Assembly (NCBI GenBank): GCA_902790375.1
Contig: CADARY010000007.1
Coordinates: forward strand, 55,598 to 119,597
Length of the DNA: 64,000 nt
Direction: 5' to 3'
Source of the DNA: Oscillospiraceae bacterium
GTDB taxonomy: Bacteria; Bacillota; Clostridia; Oscillospirales; Oscillospiraceae
Part shown: piece after piece, positions 8,261 to 17,964 of the stretch
Position numbering within the stretch: the first letter of the stretch is position 1
Layout of the letters: every line of letters starts with the position of its first letter
Notes under the pieces: generated by a model
What the model saw: the letters and a program-made list of their open reading frames with translations, nothing else
Told to the model about the DNA's origin: nothing
Database searches by the model: none
Made by a program: the position numbers and the translations under genes

Positions 8261-9370
8261 ATGAACACCATCAACGAAAATTTTGACATACAGGCTTACA
8301 TGACAAAGGGCGTGGAAAACGTCGTGGCGGACGCTTTGAAGGCTACCTTCAAGGACCCGCGTGAAACGGCGTTTATGCTCAAATTTGCCGCGGCCAGCAA
8401 GGCGGCGTCCAAAAAGCGCCGCGAGGCCGAGGACGCGGGCGAGCATATCCCGCCCTTCCTGATTGCCAGCATCACCAGCCAGTGCAATTTGCACTGCGCG
8501 GGCTGCTATTCCCGCTGCAACAATGCCACCGTGGACGCGGCCCCGGTCGAACAGCTCAGCGATGAAGAGTGGCTGCGCATCTTTGAAGAGGCCGACGAGC
8601 TCGGCATCAGCTTTATCCTGCTGGCCGGCGGCGAGCCCATGCTCCGGCGGGACATCATCGAGGCTGCCGGGAAGAAGCCGAATATCCTCTTCCCGATCTT
8701 CACCAACGGCACCTTTATCGACAGGCGCTACTTTGAGCTTTTCGACCGCTGCCGCAATCTGATCCCCATCATGAGCATAGAGGGGGAGAAGGAGATCACC
8801 GACGCCCGCCGCGGCAAGGGCGTGTATGAAAGCCTCATCCGCAACATGGACGAGTTCAAGCGCCGCGGTCTGATCTTCGGCGCTTCCGTCACCGTGACGA
8901 CCGAGAACCTGAAGGAGGTCTGCTCGGACAGCTTCCTGAAAAAGCTCTCTGACAGAGGCTGCAAGGCGGTTGTCTTTGTGGAGTTTGTGCCGGTGACGGA
9001 GGAAGCCAAAGACCTTGCGCCCGGCGACGAAGAACGCGAGTATCTGCGCCGCGAGATCGCAAGACTGCGCGAGGAGCACCCGGAGATGGTGTACATCTCT
9101 TTCCCGGGGGATGAGAAGAGCTCGGGCGGCTGCGTCGCGGCCGGGCGCGGCTTCTTCCACATCAACTCCCACGGCGGAGCGGAGCCCTGCCCCTTCTCAC
9201 CCTATTCGGATGTGAACATCAGGAACAGCTCTCTGCGTGAGGCGATGCATTCGCCTCTGTTCACGGCGCTTCGAAGCGGCGATATCCTGCTGGACGATCA
9301 CGAGGGCGGCTGCGTGCTCTACGAAAAGCGCGCCCAGGTAGAGGCGCTGCTTGCCGGGCAGCCGGTATAA
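8261..9370 (+). CDS. Radical SAM protein with SPASM-like C-terminus
   Basis: A 369-residue radical SAM enzyme. The cluster motif C75-x3-C79-x2-C82 lies in SQCNLHCAGCYS, with the SAM-binding AGGEP at about 128-132. Cysteines in GGCVAAGRG and EPCPFSPY and near the C-terminus (GGCVLYEK) could bind a second cluster, as in SPASM or twitch domains. The 70-residue helical N-terminal extension is common in a clostridial group of uncharacterised enzymes. No peptide precursor is visible nearby, so a RiPP role is not supported. The gene is monocistronic with its own promoter. Confidence 0.88.
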   Translation: MNTINENFDIQAYMTKGVENVVADALKATFKDPRETAFMLKFAAASKAASKKRREAEDAGEHIPPFLIASITSQCNLHCAGCYSRCNNATVDAAPVEQLSDEEWLRIFEEADELGISFILLAGGEPMLRRDIIEAAGKKPNILFPIFTNGTFIDRRYFELFDRCRNLIPIMSIEGEKEITDARRGKGVYESLIRNMDEFKRRGLIFGASVTVTTENLKEVCSDSFLKKLSDRGCKAVVFVEFVPVTEEAKDLAPGDEEREYLRREIARLREEHPEMVYISFPGDEKSSGGCVAAGRGFFHINSHGGAEPCPFSPYSDVNIRNSSLREAMHSPLFTALRSGDILLDDHEGGCVLYEKRAQVEALLAGQPV

Positions 9371-9411
9371 TACAGCGGTATTGCCGGAACCGCCCTCGCG
9401 CAGGCATCGGC

Positions 9412-10599
9412 TTAAATCACGCTTACCTGCTTCGTCTCCTTGATCCCGTTCTTTTCGGCATAACCCGTGAGGAACAGGGTCAGCGCGCCGTCGCCGGTCA
9501 CGTTGCAGGCTGTGCCGAAGCTGTCCTGCAGGGCGAAAATCGCCAGCATCAGGGCGGTTCCGTCGCTGTCAAAGCCGAGCACACCCGTAATCAGGCCCAG
9601 AGAGGCCATCACCGTACCGCCGGGCACGCCGGGCGCGCCGATGGCAAAGATGCCCAGGAGCAGGCAGAAAAGGATCATGCTGCTCAGAGGGGGAATCCTG
9701 CCGTACAGCACCTTGGAAATGGTCATCACGAAAAAGACCTCCGTCAGCACCGAGCCGCAGAGATGGATGTTGGCGAAAAGCGGGATGCCGAAGTCCACCA
9801 GGTCCCGGCGCAGATTCTTGCTCTTTCTTGCGCACTCGAGCGCGACGGCCAGGGTGGCGGCGGAGGACATGGTGCCGACAGCGGTCAGGTAGGCCGGGCC
9901 GTAGTGGCTGATGACCTCACGGCCGGAGCGGCCGGAGTAGATGGAGGCGCTGCCGTAGAGCACGGCAAGCCAGATGAAGTGGCCCAGGATCACGACCACG
10001 ATCACGACCAGGAAGATCGGCAGCTGATGGGTGATGCTCCCCTCCCAGGAAAGGCCGCAGAAGGTCGTTGCGATAAAGAAGGGGAGGATCGGGATGATGA
10101 CCTTCTTGACGATCTCCAGCACAATATTCTGAAACTCCTGCAGGAGGCTGAAGGTCACCTGCGAGCGCGTCCAGACGACGGCCAGCCCAAGCAGCATGGA
10201 GAATACCAGCGCGGACATGACGGGCATGATCTGGGGGATATCCAGCTGGAAGGCGACGGCAGGCAGCTCACGCAGCCCTTCGGGATTGGTGACGATATTC
10301 AGATGCGGAATGATGGCATAGCCTGCGCACATGGACATGAACGCCGCGAGAACGCTGGAGGCATAGGCCAGAATGACCGCCACGGTCAGCATGCGCGTGG
10401 CGCCGCCGCCGAGCTTGGTGATCGACGGGGCGATGAAGCCGATGATAATGAGCGGCACACAGAACATGATGATCTGTCCCATGATGTATTTGGCCGTAAC
10501 CACCACAACCATCGCGCCGCGCGGCAGGACGAGACCCGCCAGAATACCGATCACGATTGCCAGCAGCAGCCGTGCCGGGAGACTCTTGTAAAATTTCAC
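9412..10599 (-). CDS. Dicarboxylate/amino acid:cation symporter (DAACS family)
   Basis: Secondary transporter of 395 residues with the DAACS fold: repeated hydrophobic segments, the serine-rich re-entrant loop (TMSSAATLAVALE), GAPGVPGGTV in the second half and the NVTGDGALTLF substrate/sodium site near the end. The start is GTG with a gaaagaagg site 8 nt upstream. It lies 46 bp downstream of the cysteine desulfidase gene on the same strand, so uptake of cysteine, cystine or serine is the most economical guess. The subgroup resembles SstT/TcyP-like proteins, but I cannot assign the substrate. Confidence 0.88.
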   Translation of the reverse strand: MKFYKSLPARLLLAIVIGILAGLVLPRGAMVVVVTAKYIMGQIIMFCVPLIIIGFIAPSITKLGGGATRMLTVAVILAYASSVLAAFMSMCAGYAIIPHLNIVTNPEGLRELPAVAFQLDIPQIMPVMSALVFSMLLGLAVVWTRSQVTFSLLQEFQNIVLEIVKKVIIPILPFFIATTFCGLSWEGSITHQLPIFLVVIVVVILGHFIWLAVLYGSASIYSGRSGREVISHYGPAYLTAVGTMSSAATLAVALECARKSKNLRRDLVDFGIPLFANIHLCGSVLTEVFFVMTISKVLYGRIPPLSSMILFCLLLGIFAIGAPGVPGGTVMASLGLITGVLGFDSDGTALMLAIFALQDSFGTACNVTGDGALTLFLTGYAEKNGIKETKQVSVI

Positions 10600-10645
10600 T
10601 ATGTTTGCCTTCTTTCCTTTCTTGTTTCATGCGGCAAGCCGCAAA

Positions 10646-11917
10646 TTACTCTGTCATCATGCGTATGATTTCGTGGTCCGTTTCGCGCATGCCCACGCGG
10701 CCGAGTCTGCCGAAGTTTGCGATGGAGTTCTCCACGCCCTTGACCACGAGACCGTCCCCGCCGTAAAACTGCTGGCCGTTTTTAAACATCTCATAGCCGA
10801 AGATGCCCGTCTCCACCGCCGTTGCGATCTTGGCGGCGCAGGAGGATTTTGCCCCGTCACACACAATGCCGGAGGTGATGGCCAGGCAGTTGACAATGGT
10901 GTGGGCGATGACGCGCTCATCCCCGCCGTGCAGATAGGCGATGCCCGCGCCGGCGCCCGCGCCCGCGCTGACCGCGCCGCAGTAGGCCGAGAGCCTGCCG
11001 ATGCTCGCCTTGCAGTGGAGGGTGATGAGATTGGAGATGAGCAGCGCCCGACAGAGCTTCTCCTCACCCGCGTTCAGCCCCCGGGCATAGACAATGACGG
11101 GCAGGGAGGCGGTCAGACCCTGATTCCCGCTGCCGGAGCAGATGACCACCGGCATCTCCGAGCCGTTCATACGCGCGTCGGAGCCGGCCGCGGCATAGGC
11201 CTTGGCGCGGGTGCGGAGGCTGTCCCCGGTGGTGAGCAGCACCTTCCCGATGTTGGCCCCGTAATCGTGCCGCAGTCCCTCCTCGGCGATGGCGGTGTTC
11301 AGCGCGATCTGCCGCTCGAGCACCGGCCGCACATCCTCCAGCTCGCAGGTGCAGGCAAAGTCATAGATGTTCTCCACCGTCAAAAGCGCATAGTCCGGCA
11401 CGGCGTCCTCCTTGGCCGGGGTCGCGTCCGACTCGTGCAGCACTTTTCCGTCGCGCTCGATGCGGACGATGTGGGTATGCTCGTTGGCAATGCGCACCTT
11501 TGCGCAGGAATCCCCCCTGTAAACCGTGACGATCATGTCCAGAAGCTGCGGGGATTCCAGGGATTTGATCTCGATGGGCGTATGCTCCAGATAGGGGCCG
11601 AGCGCCTCGATCTTCTCCGCCCCGACCCCGGAGATGACCTCCAGCCCGGCCGTCTCGTCGCCGCCGAGCACGCCGATGGCCGCTGCCGCCGCGATGCCGC
11701 GCCTGCCGCCGGTATGCGGGACTACGACGCTCTTGACGTTTTTGATGATGTTGCCGCTTGCCTCCACCGTGATCCTGTCCGGCACCGCCCCAAGCACGGA
11801 GCGGGCCGTCGCCGCGCAGTAGGCCAGCGCGATCGGCTCTGTACAGCCCATGGCGCAGACCAGCTCGCGCCGCAGAATCTCGACATAGGTCTGATAAACA
11901 TTGTCACTTCGATCCAT
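10646..11917 (-). CDS. cyuA: L-cysteine desulfidase family protein (UPF0597, CyuA/YhaM-like)
   Basis: A 423-residue member of the UPF0597/CyuA family, iron-sulfur enzymes that convert L-cysteine to pyruvate, ammonia and sulfide; some members act on serine. Conserved features are MGCTEPIALAYC near the N-terminus, SGNIIKNVKSV, SGSGNQGLTAS, the glycine/alanine-rich SAGAGAGAGIAYLHGG and the late CDGAKSSCAAK, whose cysteines fit the cluster ligands of this family. The ATG at 11917 is chosen for its agaggtg site; the frame is open further upstream without a better start. It is followed by a DAACS symporter, reminiscent of the E. coli cyuP-cyuA pair. Confidence 0.85.
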   Translation of the reverse strand: MDRSDNVYQTYVEILRRELVCAMGCTEPIALAYCAATARSVLGAVPDRITVEASGNIIKNVKSVVVPHTGGRRGIAAAAAIGVLGGDETAGLEVISGVGAEKIEALGPYLEHTPIEIKSLESPQLLDMIVTVYRGDSCAKVRIANEHTHIVRIERDGKVLHESDATPAKEDAVPDYALLTVENIYDFACTCELEDVRPVLERQIALNTAIAEEGLRHDYGANIGKVLLTTGDSLRTRAKAYAAAGSDARMNGSEMPVVICSGSGNQGLTASLPVIVYARGLNAGEEKLCRALLISNLITLHCKASIGRLSAYCGAVSAGAGAGAGIAYLHGGDERVIAHTIVNCLAITSGIVCDGAKSSCAAKIATAVETGIFGYEMFKNGQQFYGGDGLVVKGVENSIANFGRLGRVGMRETDHEIIRMMTE

Positions 11918-11963
11918 ATAGCACCTCTCTTTTTCCGCTTGCTCCACGGCAAAACGCAAAACC

Positions 11964-11992
11964 ATTATACCCTGTTCTCCTCGCGTGTTCAA
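11964..11992 (-). promoter_or_regulatory. Promoter of the cyuA-symporter operon
   Basis: On the minus strand, TTGAAC (11987-11992) and a perfect TATAAT (11964-11969) are separated by 17 bp. They lie 47 bp upstream of the cyuA start. Confidence 0.7.
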
Positions 11993-12048
11993 GGCTTTTC
12001 GACATTTTCCGCCCGTCCTGCCCGACGTGCTCCGTCGGTATTTTATGG

Positions 12049-12077
12049 TTTTCAATATACGAATTTTGTGTTATAAT
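12049..12077 (+). promoter_or_regulatory. Promoter of the PRPP synthetase gene
   Basis: A perfect tataat (12072-12077) lies 17 bp after ttttca (12049-12054). The leader to the start at 12232 is about 150 nt and holds no recognised element. With the promoter on the other strand, this accounts for the 314-nt divergent gap 11918-12231. Confidence 0.6.
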
Positions 12078-12231
12078 GTCAGTATCACAGCATTCGCCGT
12101 CGGCACACGCCGGAAAACCCGTCCTGCCCGCATCGCTTTTCTGCCGCGGCGGAGGACCCTGAGCCGATCCGGTGGCGGCAGGGCATGCTGTCGGCTGCTT
12201 ATCCAGTATACAGAAAGAAGGTCAGTCAAAA

Positions 12232-13329
12232 ATGCTTGGCGATGTTGCTTTGCTCGTTTTGAACTCCGCTGAAAAGCTCGGCCGCCGTGTGGATGATATT
12301 CTCTCAGATTGGCGGGGCCTGGAAACGCTGCGCATTCCGATCGAGTGTCCTCGTTTCTCAAGCGGGGAGGGTAAATGCGTGATCAGGGAATCCGTGCGCG
12401 ACAAGGACGTGTTCATCCTTCTGGATGTATGCAACTGGTCTGTCACGTATCAGATGTTCGGACAGACGAACCACATGTCTCCGGATGACCATTATCAGGA
12501 TTTGAAGCGCGTGATTGCGGCCTGCAACGGAAAGGCGCAGCGGATCACGGTCATCATGCCCTTTCTGTATGAGGGCCGCCAGCACCGGAAGACGACGCGC
12601 GAATCCCTTGACTGCGCGGTTATGCTGCGGGAGCTGGAGGATATGGGGGTGCACAGCCTGATCACCTTTGATGCGCATGATCCCCGTATCCAGAATGTGG
12701 TGCCGCTGATGAGCGTGGAGAACATCTCTCCCGCGCTTCAGTTTACGCAGGCGCTGCTTGCCGAATATGAGGATTTGACCATAGACAGCGAGCATATGAT
12801 GTTCATCGCCCCGGACGAAGGCGCGACGGAGCGGGTGATCTTTCTGGCAGCGCTGTTCGGGCTGAATATCGGCATGTTCTATAAGCGGCGCGACTATACC
12901 CAAATTGTAAACGGCAGCAATCCTGTGGTGGCCCACGAGTTTTGCGGAGGCTCCGTCAGGGACAAGGATGTGATCATTGTAGACGACATGATCTCCTCCG
13001 GCGGCAGTATGCTGGATACGGCACGGCAGCTCAAGGAGATGGGCGCAAGGCGCGTGTTCATCTTCTCCACCTTCGGCCTGTTCACAAGCGGCCTGTCAAA
13101 ATTCGACCATGCGTTTGCCGACGGGGGGTTTGACCGGATATTCACTACGAATCTGATTTATCAGACGCCGGAGCTTTTAAGCCGACCGTATTATTCCTCC
13201 GTCCATATGGACCGCTATATCGCCGCCATGATCGACACGCTCAACAAGAGCGAATCCATCACCGAGATCATCAAGCCCGCGCACAGGATTCAGCAGGCGC
13301 TGGCCCTCTACCGCGATACGCAGGAATGA
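12232..13329 (+). CDS. prs: Ribose-phosphate pyrophosphokinase (PRPP synthetase)
   Basis: Makes PRPP from ribose 5-phosphate and ATP for nucleotide, histidine and tryptophan synthesis. The 365-residue chain has the two-domain phosphoribosyltransferase layout. It carries ITVIMPFLYEGRQHRK, the FDAHDPRIQN metal/ribose site and the PRPP loop VDDMISSGGSMLDTA near residue 251. It is 40-50 residues longer than classical PrsA and belongs to a divergent clostridial form. The ATG at 12232 follows an aaagaagg site; the frame is open 20 codons upstream, but without a ribosome binding site. Confidence 0.88.
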   Translation: MLGDVALLVLNSAEKLGRRVDDILSDWRGLETLRIPIECPRFSSGEGKCVIRESVRDKDVFILLDVCNWSVTYQMFGQTNHMSPDDHYQDLKRVIAACNGKAQRITVIMPFLYEGRQHRKTTRESLDCAVMLRELEDMGVHSLITFDAHDPRIQNVVPLMSVENISPALQFTQALLAEYEDLTIDSEHMMFIAPDEGATERVIFLAALFGLNIGMFYKRRDYTQIVNGSNPVVAHEFCGGSVRDKDVIIVDDMISSGGSMLDTARQLKEMGARRVFIFSTFGLFTSGLSKFDHAFADGGFDRIFTTNLIYQTPELLSRPYYSSVHMDRYIAAMIDTLNKSESITEIIKPAHRIQQALALYRDTQE

Positions 13330-13405
13330 TCGCCGTGTGCGCTGTCATCGGCACAGCGCCCCGGGCCTGCCTCCCTTCGAGAGAGGTTTTGCGGGAAGAT
13401 TTCAG

Positions 13406-13434
13406 TTGATAAAAAGGGTTGATTTTGGTATAAT
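13406..13434 (+). promoter_or_regulatory. Promoter of the GGDEF/EAL gene
   Basis: A -35 ttgata (13406-13411) and a perfect tataat (13429-13434) with 17 bp spacing lie 80 bp upstream of the ATG at 13515. Confidence 0.75.
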
Positions 13435-13514
13435 TTTCATCATGCTCAGCTGCTATACGGCAGCAGACACGCGGAGATTAAAAGAGCAGACTGTCCGGAT
13501 CAGGAGAAGCAGAT

Positions 13515-16500
13515 ATGAGTACGACAGAGAGATATCGCTTTGATAAGCAGACGCAGGAAAAGTTGGAAGGCCTGACGGTCCCGTTCGCGGTGTATCAGTA
13601 TATCGACATGCGGGTGGTTTCCATTGCCCTTTCAGCGGGCTATCGCAAGCTGTTCGGGTATGAGGATCCTGCGCGGGCGTATCACGACATGGATCATAAC
13701 ATGTACAAGGATGTCCATCCGAACGATGTCGCCAGGATCGCCGATGCGGCCGTCCGCTTTGCGACGGAAGGCGGAGAGTATGATGTCGTATATCGCTCAA
13801 AAGCTCTGAAATCAGACGCGTACAGAGTGATCCACGCCAAGGGCGAGCATGTGCTTGTCGATTCGGGCGTCCGCCTTGCCGAGGTGTGGTATACGGATGA
13901 AGGCCCGTATCAGGAGGATGCTGAAGAGACGGGACTGCTTTACAGCATGTGCAACGCCCTGCACGGAGAAAGCATCCTGAAAGCAAATCAGCATGATTAT
14001 CTGACAGGGCTGCCGAGCATGAGCTATTTCTTCGAGCGCGCGGAGACGGCGAAGGAGGAGTCCAAAAAAGAGGGCAGGGAAGCTGTTTTCCTGTACATGG
14101 ATTTCTGCGGCATGAAGTTCTTTAACACGAGGAACGGCTTTGCGAAGGGAGACAAGCTGCTGCAGGAATTTGCCGGACTCCTGAACAGAAGCTTCGGCAA
14201 TGAAAACTGCTGTCACATCGGAGCGGACCATTTTGCGGCTTTTACGGCGGAAGACGGTCTTGAGGAGAGACTCAACCGGTTCCTGGACCAATGCGCCGCG
14301 ATGAATGACGGGAACGCTCTTCCGGTTCACATCGGTATCTATTCAAGCGGGATGGGCTCGGTCCCGGTCAGCACGGCCTGCGACCGGGCAAAGCTTGCCT
14401 GCGATAAGATCAAAAACACCTATTCCTCCGGGTTCAGCTTCTATCGTGCGGAATTGAGGGATGATGCGGAAAAGAGACAATATGTCCTGGAAAACCTTGA
14501 CCCCGCCATACGGGAGAAATGGATCACCGTGTACTACCAGCCGATCGTCAGAGCGGTGAGCGGCAGGGTGTGCGATGAGGAGGCGCTGGCGCGATGGATC
14601 GATCCGCAGCGCGGATTCCTTTCGCCGGCAGAGTTCATCCCGTACCTGGAGGACGCCGGAGAGATTTACAAGCTGGACCTGTACGTGCTGGAGTGCGTGC
14701 TGGAGAAAATGAAATTCCAGAAGGATTCCGGGTTTTCTGTCGTTCCTCACTCGATCAATCTGTCCAGATCTGACTTCGATGCCTGTGATGTGGTAGATGA
14801 GGTCAGACGCCGTGTGGATGCTTCCGGGTTCGGGCGCGAAATGATTACGATTGAGATCACGGAGAGCACGCTCAGCCGTGATTTTGAGTTCATGAGCGAA
14901 CAGGTCAGGCGTTTCCAGAACCTCGGCTTCCCAGTCTGGATGGACGATTTCGGAAGCGGCTATTCCTCCCTCAATGTGCTGCAAAGCATCCATTTCAATC
15001 TTCTCAAGTTTGACATGAGCTTCCTGCAGCGGCTCGACGAGGGCGCCGGCAACAAAATCCTTTTGACCGAGCTTATGCGCATGGCGAGCGCTCTCGGCAT
15101 GGACACCGTCTGCGAGGGGGTCGAGACAGAGGAACAGGTAAAGTTTCTGTATGAAATCGGCTGCTCGAAGCTCCAGGGCTATTATTTCAGCAAGCCGATT
15201 TCGCTGGACGCGATCATGGAGCGATACAGGACCGGCAGGCAGATCGGGTATGAGGACCCGAAGGAATCCGGCTATTTTGAGACGATCGGACGCCTGAACC
15301 TGTACGATCTTTCGGTGATGATCAAGGATGAGGGCGGGCTTCAGAACACCTTCAACATGATCCCCATGGGGCTCATTGAAGTGAAGGGGAAATATACCCG
15401 CTTTGTACGCAGCAACCAGTCCTACCGCAATTTCATCAAGCGCTTTTTCCATCTTGACCTGAATTACGAAGGCTCGTCCTTTTCCAGGTATGACGACGCT
15501 TTTATGCGCAACATCGTGAAGACCTGCTGCGAAAAAGGGATACCCTCCTTTTATGACGAACAGATGCCTGACGGCGCCGTTGTGCATTCCTTTGCGCGGC
15601 GTGTCGGGATTGACCCGGTATCGGGGAACATCGCAGTCGCCATTGCCGTCCTGTCCATCACCGCGCCCGGCACCGGCACCACCTATGCCGACATTGCCCG
15701 CGCGCTGGCAGCGGACTATTACAATATTTACTATGTTGATCTGGATACGGACAAGTTCATCGAGTATACCTCGCCGGTAGGCGGCGAGGAGCTTGCCATG
15801 GAGCGGCACGGCGAGAATTTCTTTGAAGCTGCGCAGAAGGATACCATGACCCGGATCTACGAGGAGGACAGAGAGGCTTTCCTGGCAGGCTTCTCAAAAC
15901 AGAAGATCATTGAGGAGCTGGACAGGCAGGGGGTTTACAACGCGACCTATCGCCTTGTTGAGAACGGGGCTCCGCTGTACGTCAGTATGAAGATCACGAG
16001 GATGCATGGCGGAAACAAAATCATCCTGGGCATCAGCATCATTGACTCACAAATGAAGCAGCAGGAGGAAGCCAAAAGACTGCGGCAGGAAAAGACAGCC
16101 CTGGGCAGGATCGCCGCGCTTTCTCCGAACTATATCGTCCTTTACACGGTCGATCCCGCGACAGGACATTACACCCAGTACAACGCCTCCAAGGAATATG
16201 AGGATTTCGGTCTTGCCACGCAGGGAGAGGATTTCTTCGCGGATATCCGGCGTGACGCGCCCAAAACCTTAGCGCCGGAGGACATGGCGAGAAATCTGCG
16301 CGCCTTCACCAGGGAGAATATGCTGCGCACCATAGAAGAGAACGGCTCCTTCATACACAATTATCGCCTTCTGATGAACGGAAAGGCAGTACCTGTAAGC
16401 CTGAGGGCGACCCTGGTCGATGAAAGCGATGGGAAAAAGCTCATCCTTGGCGTGACCAACGATGAGGAGGAGTACAAGCGCCAGCTTGAAAAGGCATTTA

Positions 16501-17837
16501 AAAAGGCAAACCGCAAGGCCACGATTTATACCCACATTGCCCATGCGCTGGCAAGGGGATACACGGATCTGTTCTACGTGAACATGGAAACCGATGAGCT
16601 GATCGAGTTCCACACGGATGACGAACACGGCGTTCTCAGCGAGGTGCGGCAAAGCAACGACTTCTTTGAAGGCTGTGAACGGGACGCAAGGACAGGCATT
16701 CATCCGGACGACCAGGAGCAGTTTATCCGGGCCATGAACCGGGACTTCCTCAAAAAAGCGCTGGCAGAGAGCAAGTATTTTGAGATGACCTATCGCAGGA
16801 TCAAGGAAGGCGATCCGTTCTACGTCCGGATGAGGATCACGCGCATGGAGGATGACGAGAATCTCATCGTGATAGCCGTGCAGGATATTGACGAAAAGGT
16901 CAAGCACCGCGAGGAGGAAAAGCGCATCCAGGAGGAGCGCGTCGTCTATGCCCGCCTGCACGCCCTTACCGGCAACTTCGTCTGCGTCTATGTCGTTGAC
17001 CCGGAGACCGGGAGCTACCGGGAATTCAGCGCTGCCGATCATTATGAGAAGAGCTTTGCGCAGGCAAAGTCCGGAAAAGACTTCTTCAAAACGCTCCGGG
17101 ACGCGGCGGCGATTTACTGCCATCCCGATGACCAGAAGCGCGTCCTGTCCCTTCTTACAAAAGAGAACATCATGTCGGCGGTGGAGCGCAGCGGAATTTT
17201 TACACTCAGCTACCGGATCATGACGGAGGGAAAGCCCGTCTATTATCAGCTCAAGGGCGCGATGGTAGAGGAGAAGGAGGGACCGAGGCTGGTCGTGGGC
17301 CTGAACAATATCGACGCCCAGGTCCGTCAGGAAAAGGATTACAGCAGACGTCTTGCACAGGCGCAAAACCAGGCGAACATAGACGCGCTTACAGGCGTCA
17401 AAAACAAGCACGCCTTTCTGGAGACGGAAAAGCGCATGGACCGCATGATCGCACAGCTCCGGCAGCAGCCCTTCTCCGTCACGATCTTTGACGTGAACGA
17501 ATTGAAAAGGGTCAACGATACAGAGGGGCATCAGGCGGGAGACGCGTATCTGAGGGATGCCAGCAGAAGCATCTGCAATATCTTCCAGCACAGCCCCGTG
17601 TTCCGCGTCGGGGGGGACGAGTTTGCCGCGATCTCTCAGGGCCGGGATTATGACAGGATCGAGGAGCTCCTTGAGAAGATGAGGCAGTATAATCTGGAGG
17701 CGATGCGCAGCGGCGGAATCGTCATTGCCTGCGGCATGTCCAGATTCGATCATGACTCCTGTTTGGCGGCGGTGTTTGAGCGCGCCGATCAGAATATGTA
17801 CGAGGACAAGAACAGCCTGAAGAGAGCGGACAACTAA
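13515..17837 (+). CDS. Giant cyclic-di-GMP protein: degenerate GGDEF, EAL, repeated PAS-like domains, GGDEF
   Basis: A 1440-residue soluble protein with no obvious membrane helix. After an N-terminal PAS-like part comes a GGDEF fold at about 155-275 whose signature is GADHF (near 236), so it is probably catalytically dead. An EAL phosphodiesterase domain (about 330-570) keeps EEALARW, TIEITES, DDFGSGYSS, KFDMSF and CEGVETEEQ. A further sensor-like stretch and four PAS-like repeats start near 724, 863, 1005 and 1145, alternating two subtypes. The C-terminal GGDEF domain (about 1288-1435) has an intact GGDEF near 1366. It could therefore both make and break c-di-GMP. The gene has its own promoter and a terminator on both sides. 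Confidence 0.92.
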   Translation: MSTTERYRFDKQTQEKLEGLTVPFAVYQYIDMRVVSIALSAGYRKLFGYEDPARAYHDMDHNMYKDVHPNDVARIADAAVRFATEGGEYDVVYRSKALKSDAYRVIHAKGEHVLVDSGVRLAEVWYTDEGPYQEDAEETGLLYSMCNALHGESILKANQHDYLTGLPSMSYFFERAETAKEESKKEGREAVFLYMDFCGMKFFNTRNGFAKGDKLLQEFAGLLNRSFGNENCCHIGADHFAAFTAEDGLEERLNRFLDQCAAMNDGNALPVHIGIYSSGMGSVPVSTACDRAKLACDKIKNTYSSGFSFYRAELRDDAEKRQYVLENLDPAIREKWITVYYQPIVRAVSGRVCDEEALARWIDPQRGFLSPAEFIPYLEDAGEIYKLDLYVLECVLEKMKFQKDSGFSVVPHSINLSRSDFDACDVVDEVRRRVDASGFGREMITIEITESTLSRDFEFMSEQVRRFQNLGFPVWMDDFGSGYSSLNVLQSIHFNLLKFDMSFLQRLDEGAGNKILLTELMRMASALGMDTVCEGVETEEQVKFLYEIGCSKLQGYYFSKPISLDAIMERYRTGRQIGYEDPKESGYFETIGRLNLYDLSVMIKDEGGLQNTFNMIPMGLIEVKGKYTRFVRSNQSYRNFIKRFFHLDLNYEGSSFSRYDDAFMRNIVKTCCEKGIPSFYDEQMPDGAVVHSFARRVGIDPVSGNIAVAIAVLSITAPGTGTTYADIARALAADYYNIYYVDLDTDKFIEYTSPVGGEELAMERHGENFFEAAQKDTMTRIYEEDREAFLAGFSKQKIIEELDRQGVYNATYRLVENGAPLYVSMKITRMHGGNKIILGISIIDSQMKQQEEAKRLRQEKTALGRIAALSPNYIVLYTVDPATGHYTQYNASKEYEDFGLATQGEDFFADIRRDAPKTLAPEDMARNLRAFTRENMLRTIEENGSFIHNYRLLMNGKAVPVSLRATLVDESDGKKLILGVTNDEEEYKRQLEKAFKKANRKATIYTHIAHALARGYTDLFYVNMETDELIEFHTDDEHGVLSEVRQSNDFFEGCERDARTGIHPDDQEQFIRAMNRDFLKKALAESKYFEMTYRRIKEGDPFYVRMRITRMEDDENLIVIAVQDIDEKVKHREEEKRIQEERVVYARLHALTGNFVCVYVVDPETGSYREFSAADHYEKSFAQAKSGKDFFKTLRDAAAIYCHPDDQKRVLSLLTKENIMSAVERSGIFTLSYRIMTEGKPVYYQLKGAMVEEKEGPRLVVGLNNIDAQVRQEKDYSRRLAQAQNQANIDALTGVKNKHAFLETEKRMDRMIAQLRQQPFSVTIFDVNELKRVNDTEGHQAGDAYLRDASRSICNIFQHSPVFRVGGDEFAAISQGRDYDRIEELLEKMRQYNLEAMRSGGIVIACGMSRFDHDSCLAAVFERADQNMYEDKNSLKRADN

Positions 17838-17839
17838 AA

Positions 17840-17901
17840 GAAACAAGCTGCATACATCTCCTGATCCCGTTCGGGAAGGGGAGGGGTATGCAGCTTGTTT
17901 C
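17840..17901. terminator. Bidirectional terminator between converging genes
   Basis: A perfect 16-bp stem (gaaacaagctgcatac with its complement) encloses a 30-nt loop, placed between the + strand GGDEF/EAL gene and the - strand MATE gene. Ends in both directions fit factor-independent termination. Confidence 0.85.
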
Positions 17902-17964
17902 CATGAGCCGCCGTCACCAAAGCAGGGGCGGAGGGCGAAGGCCGCGCTTATCCTGTCGGATAGC

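Noticed and set aside
8261-9370. RiPP maturase with a nearby precursor peptide
   Set aside because: No small Cys- or Gly-rich frame with a ribosome binding site was found in the flanking 300 bp on either side.
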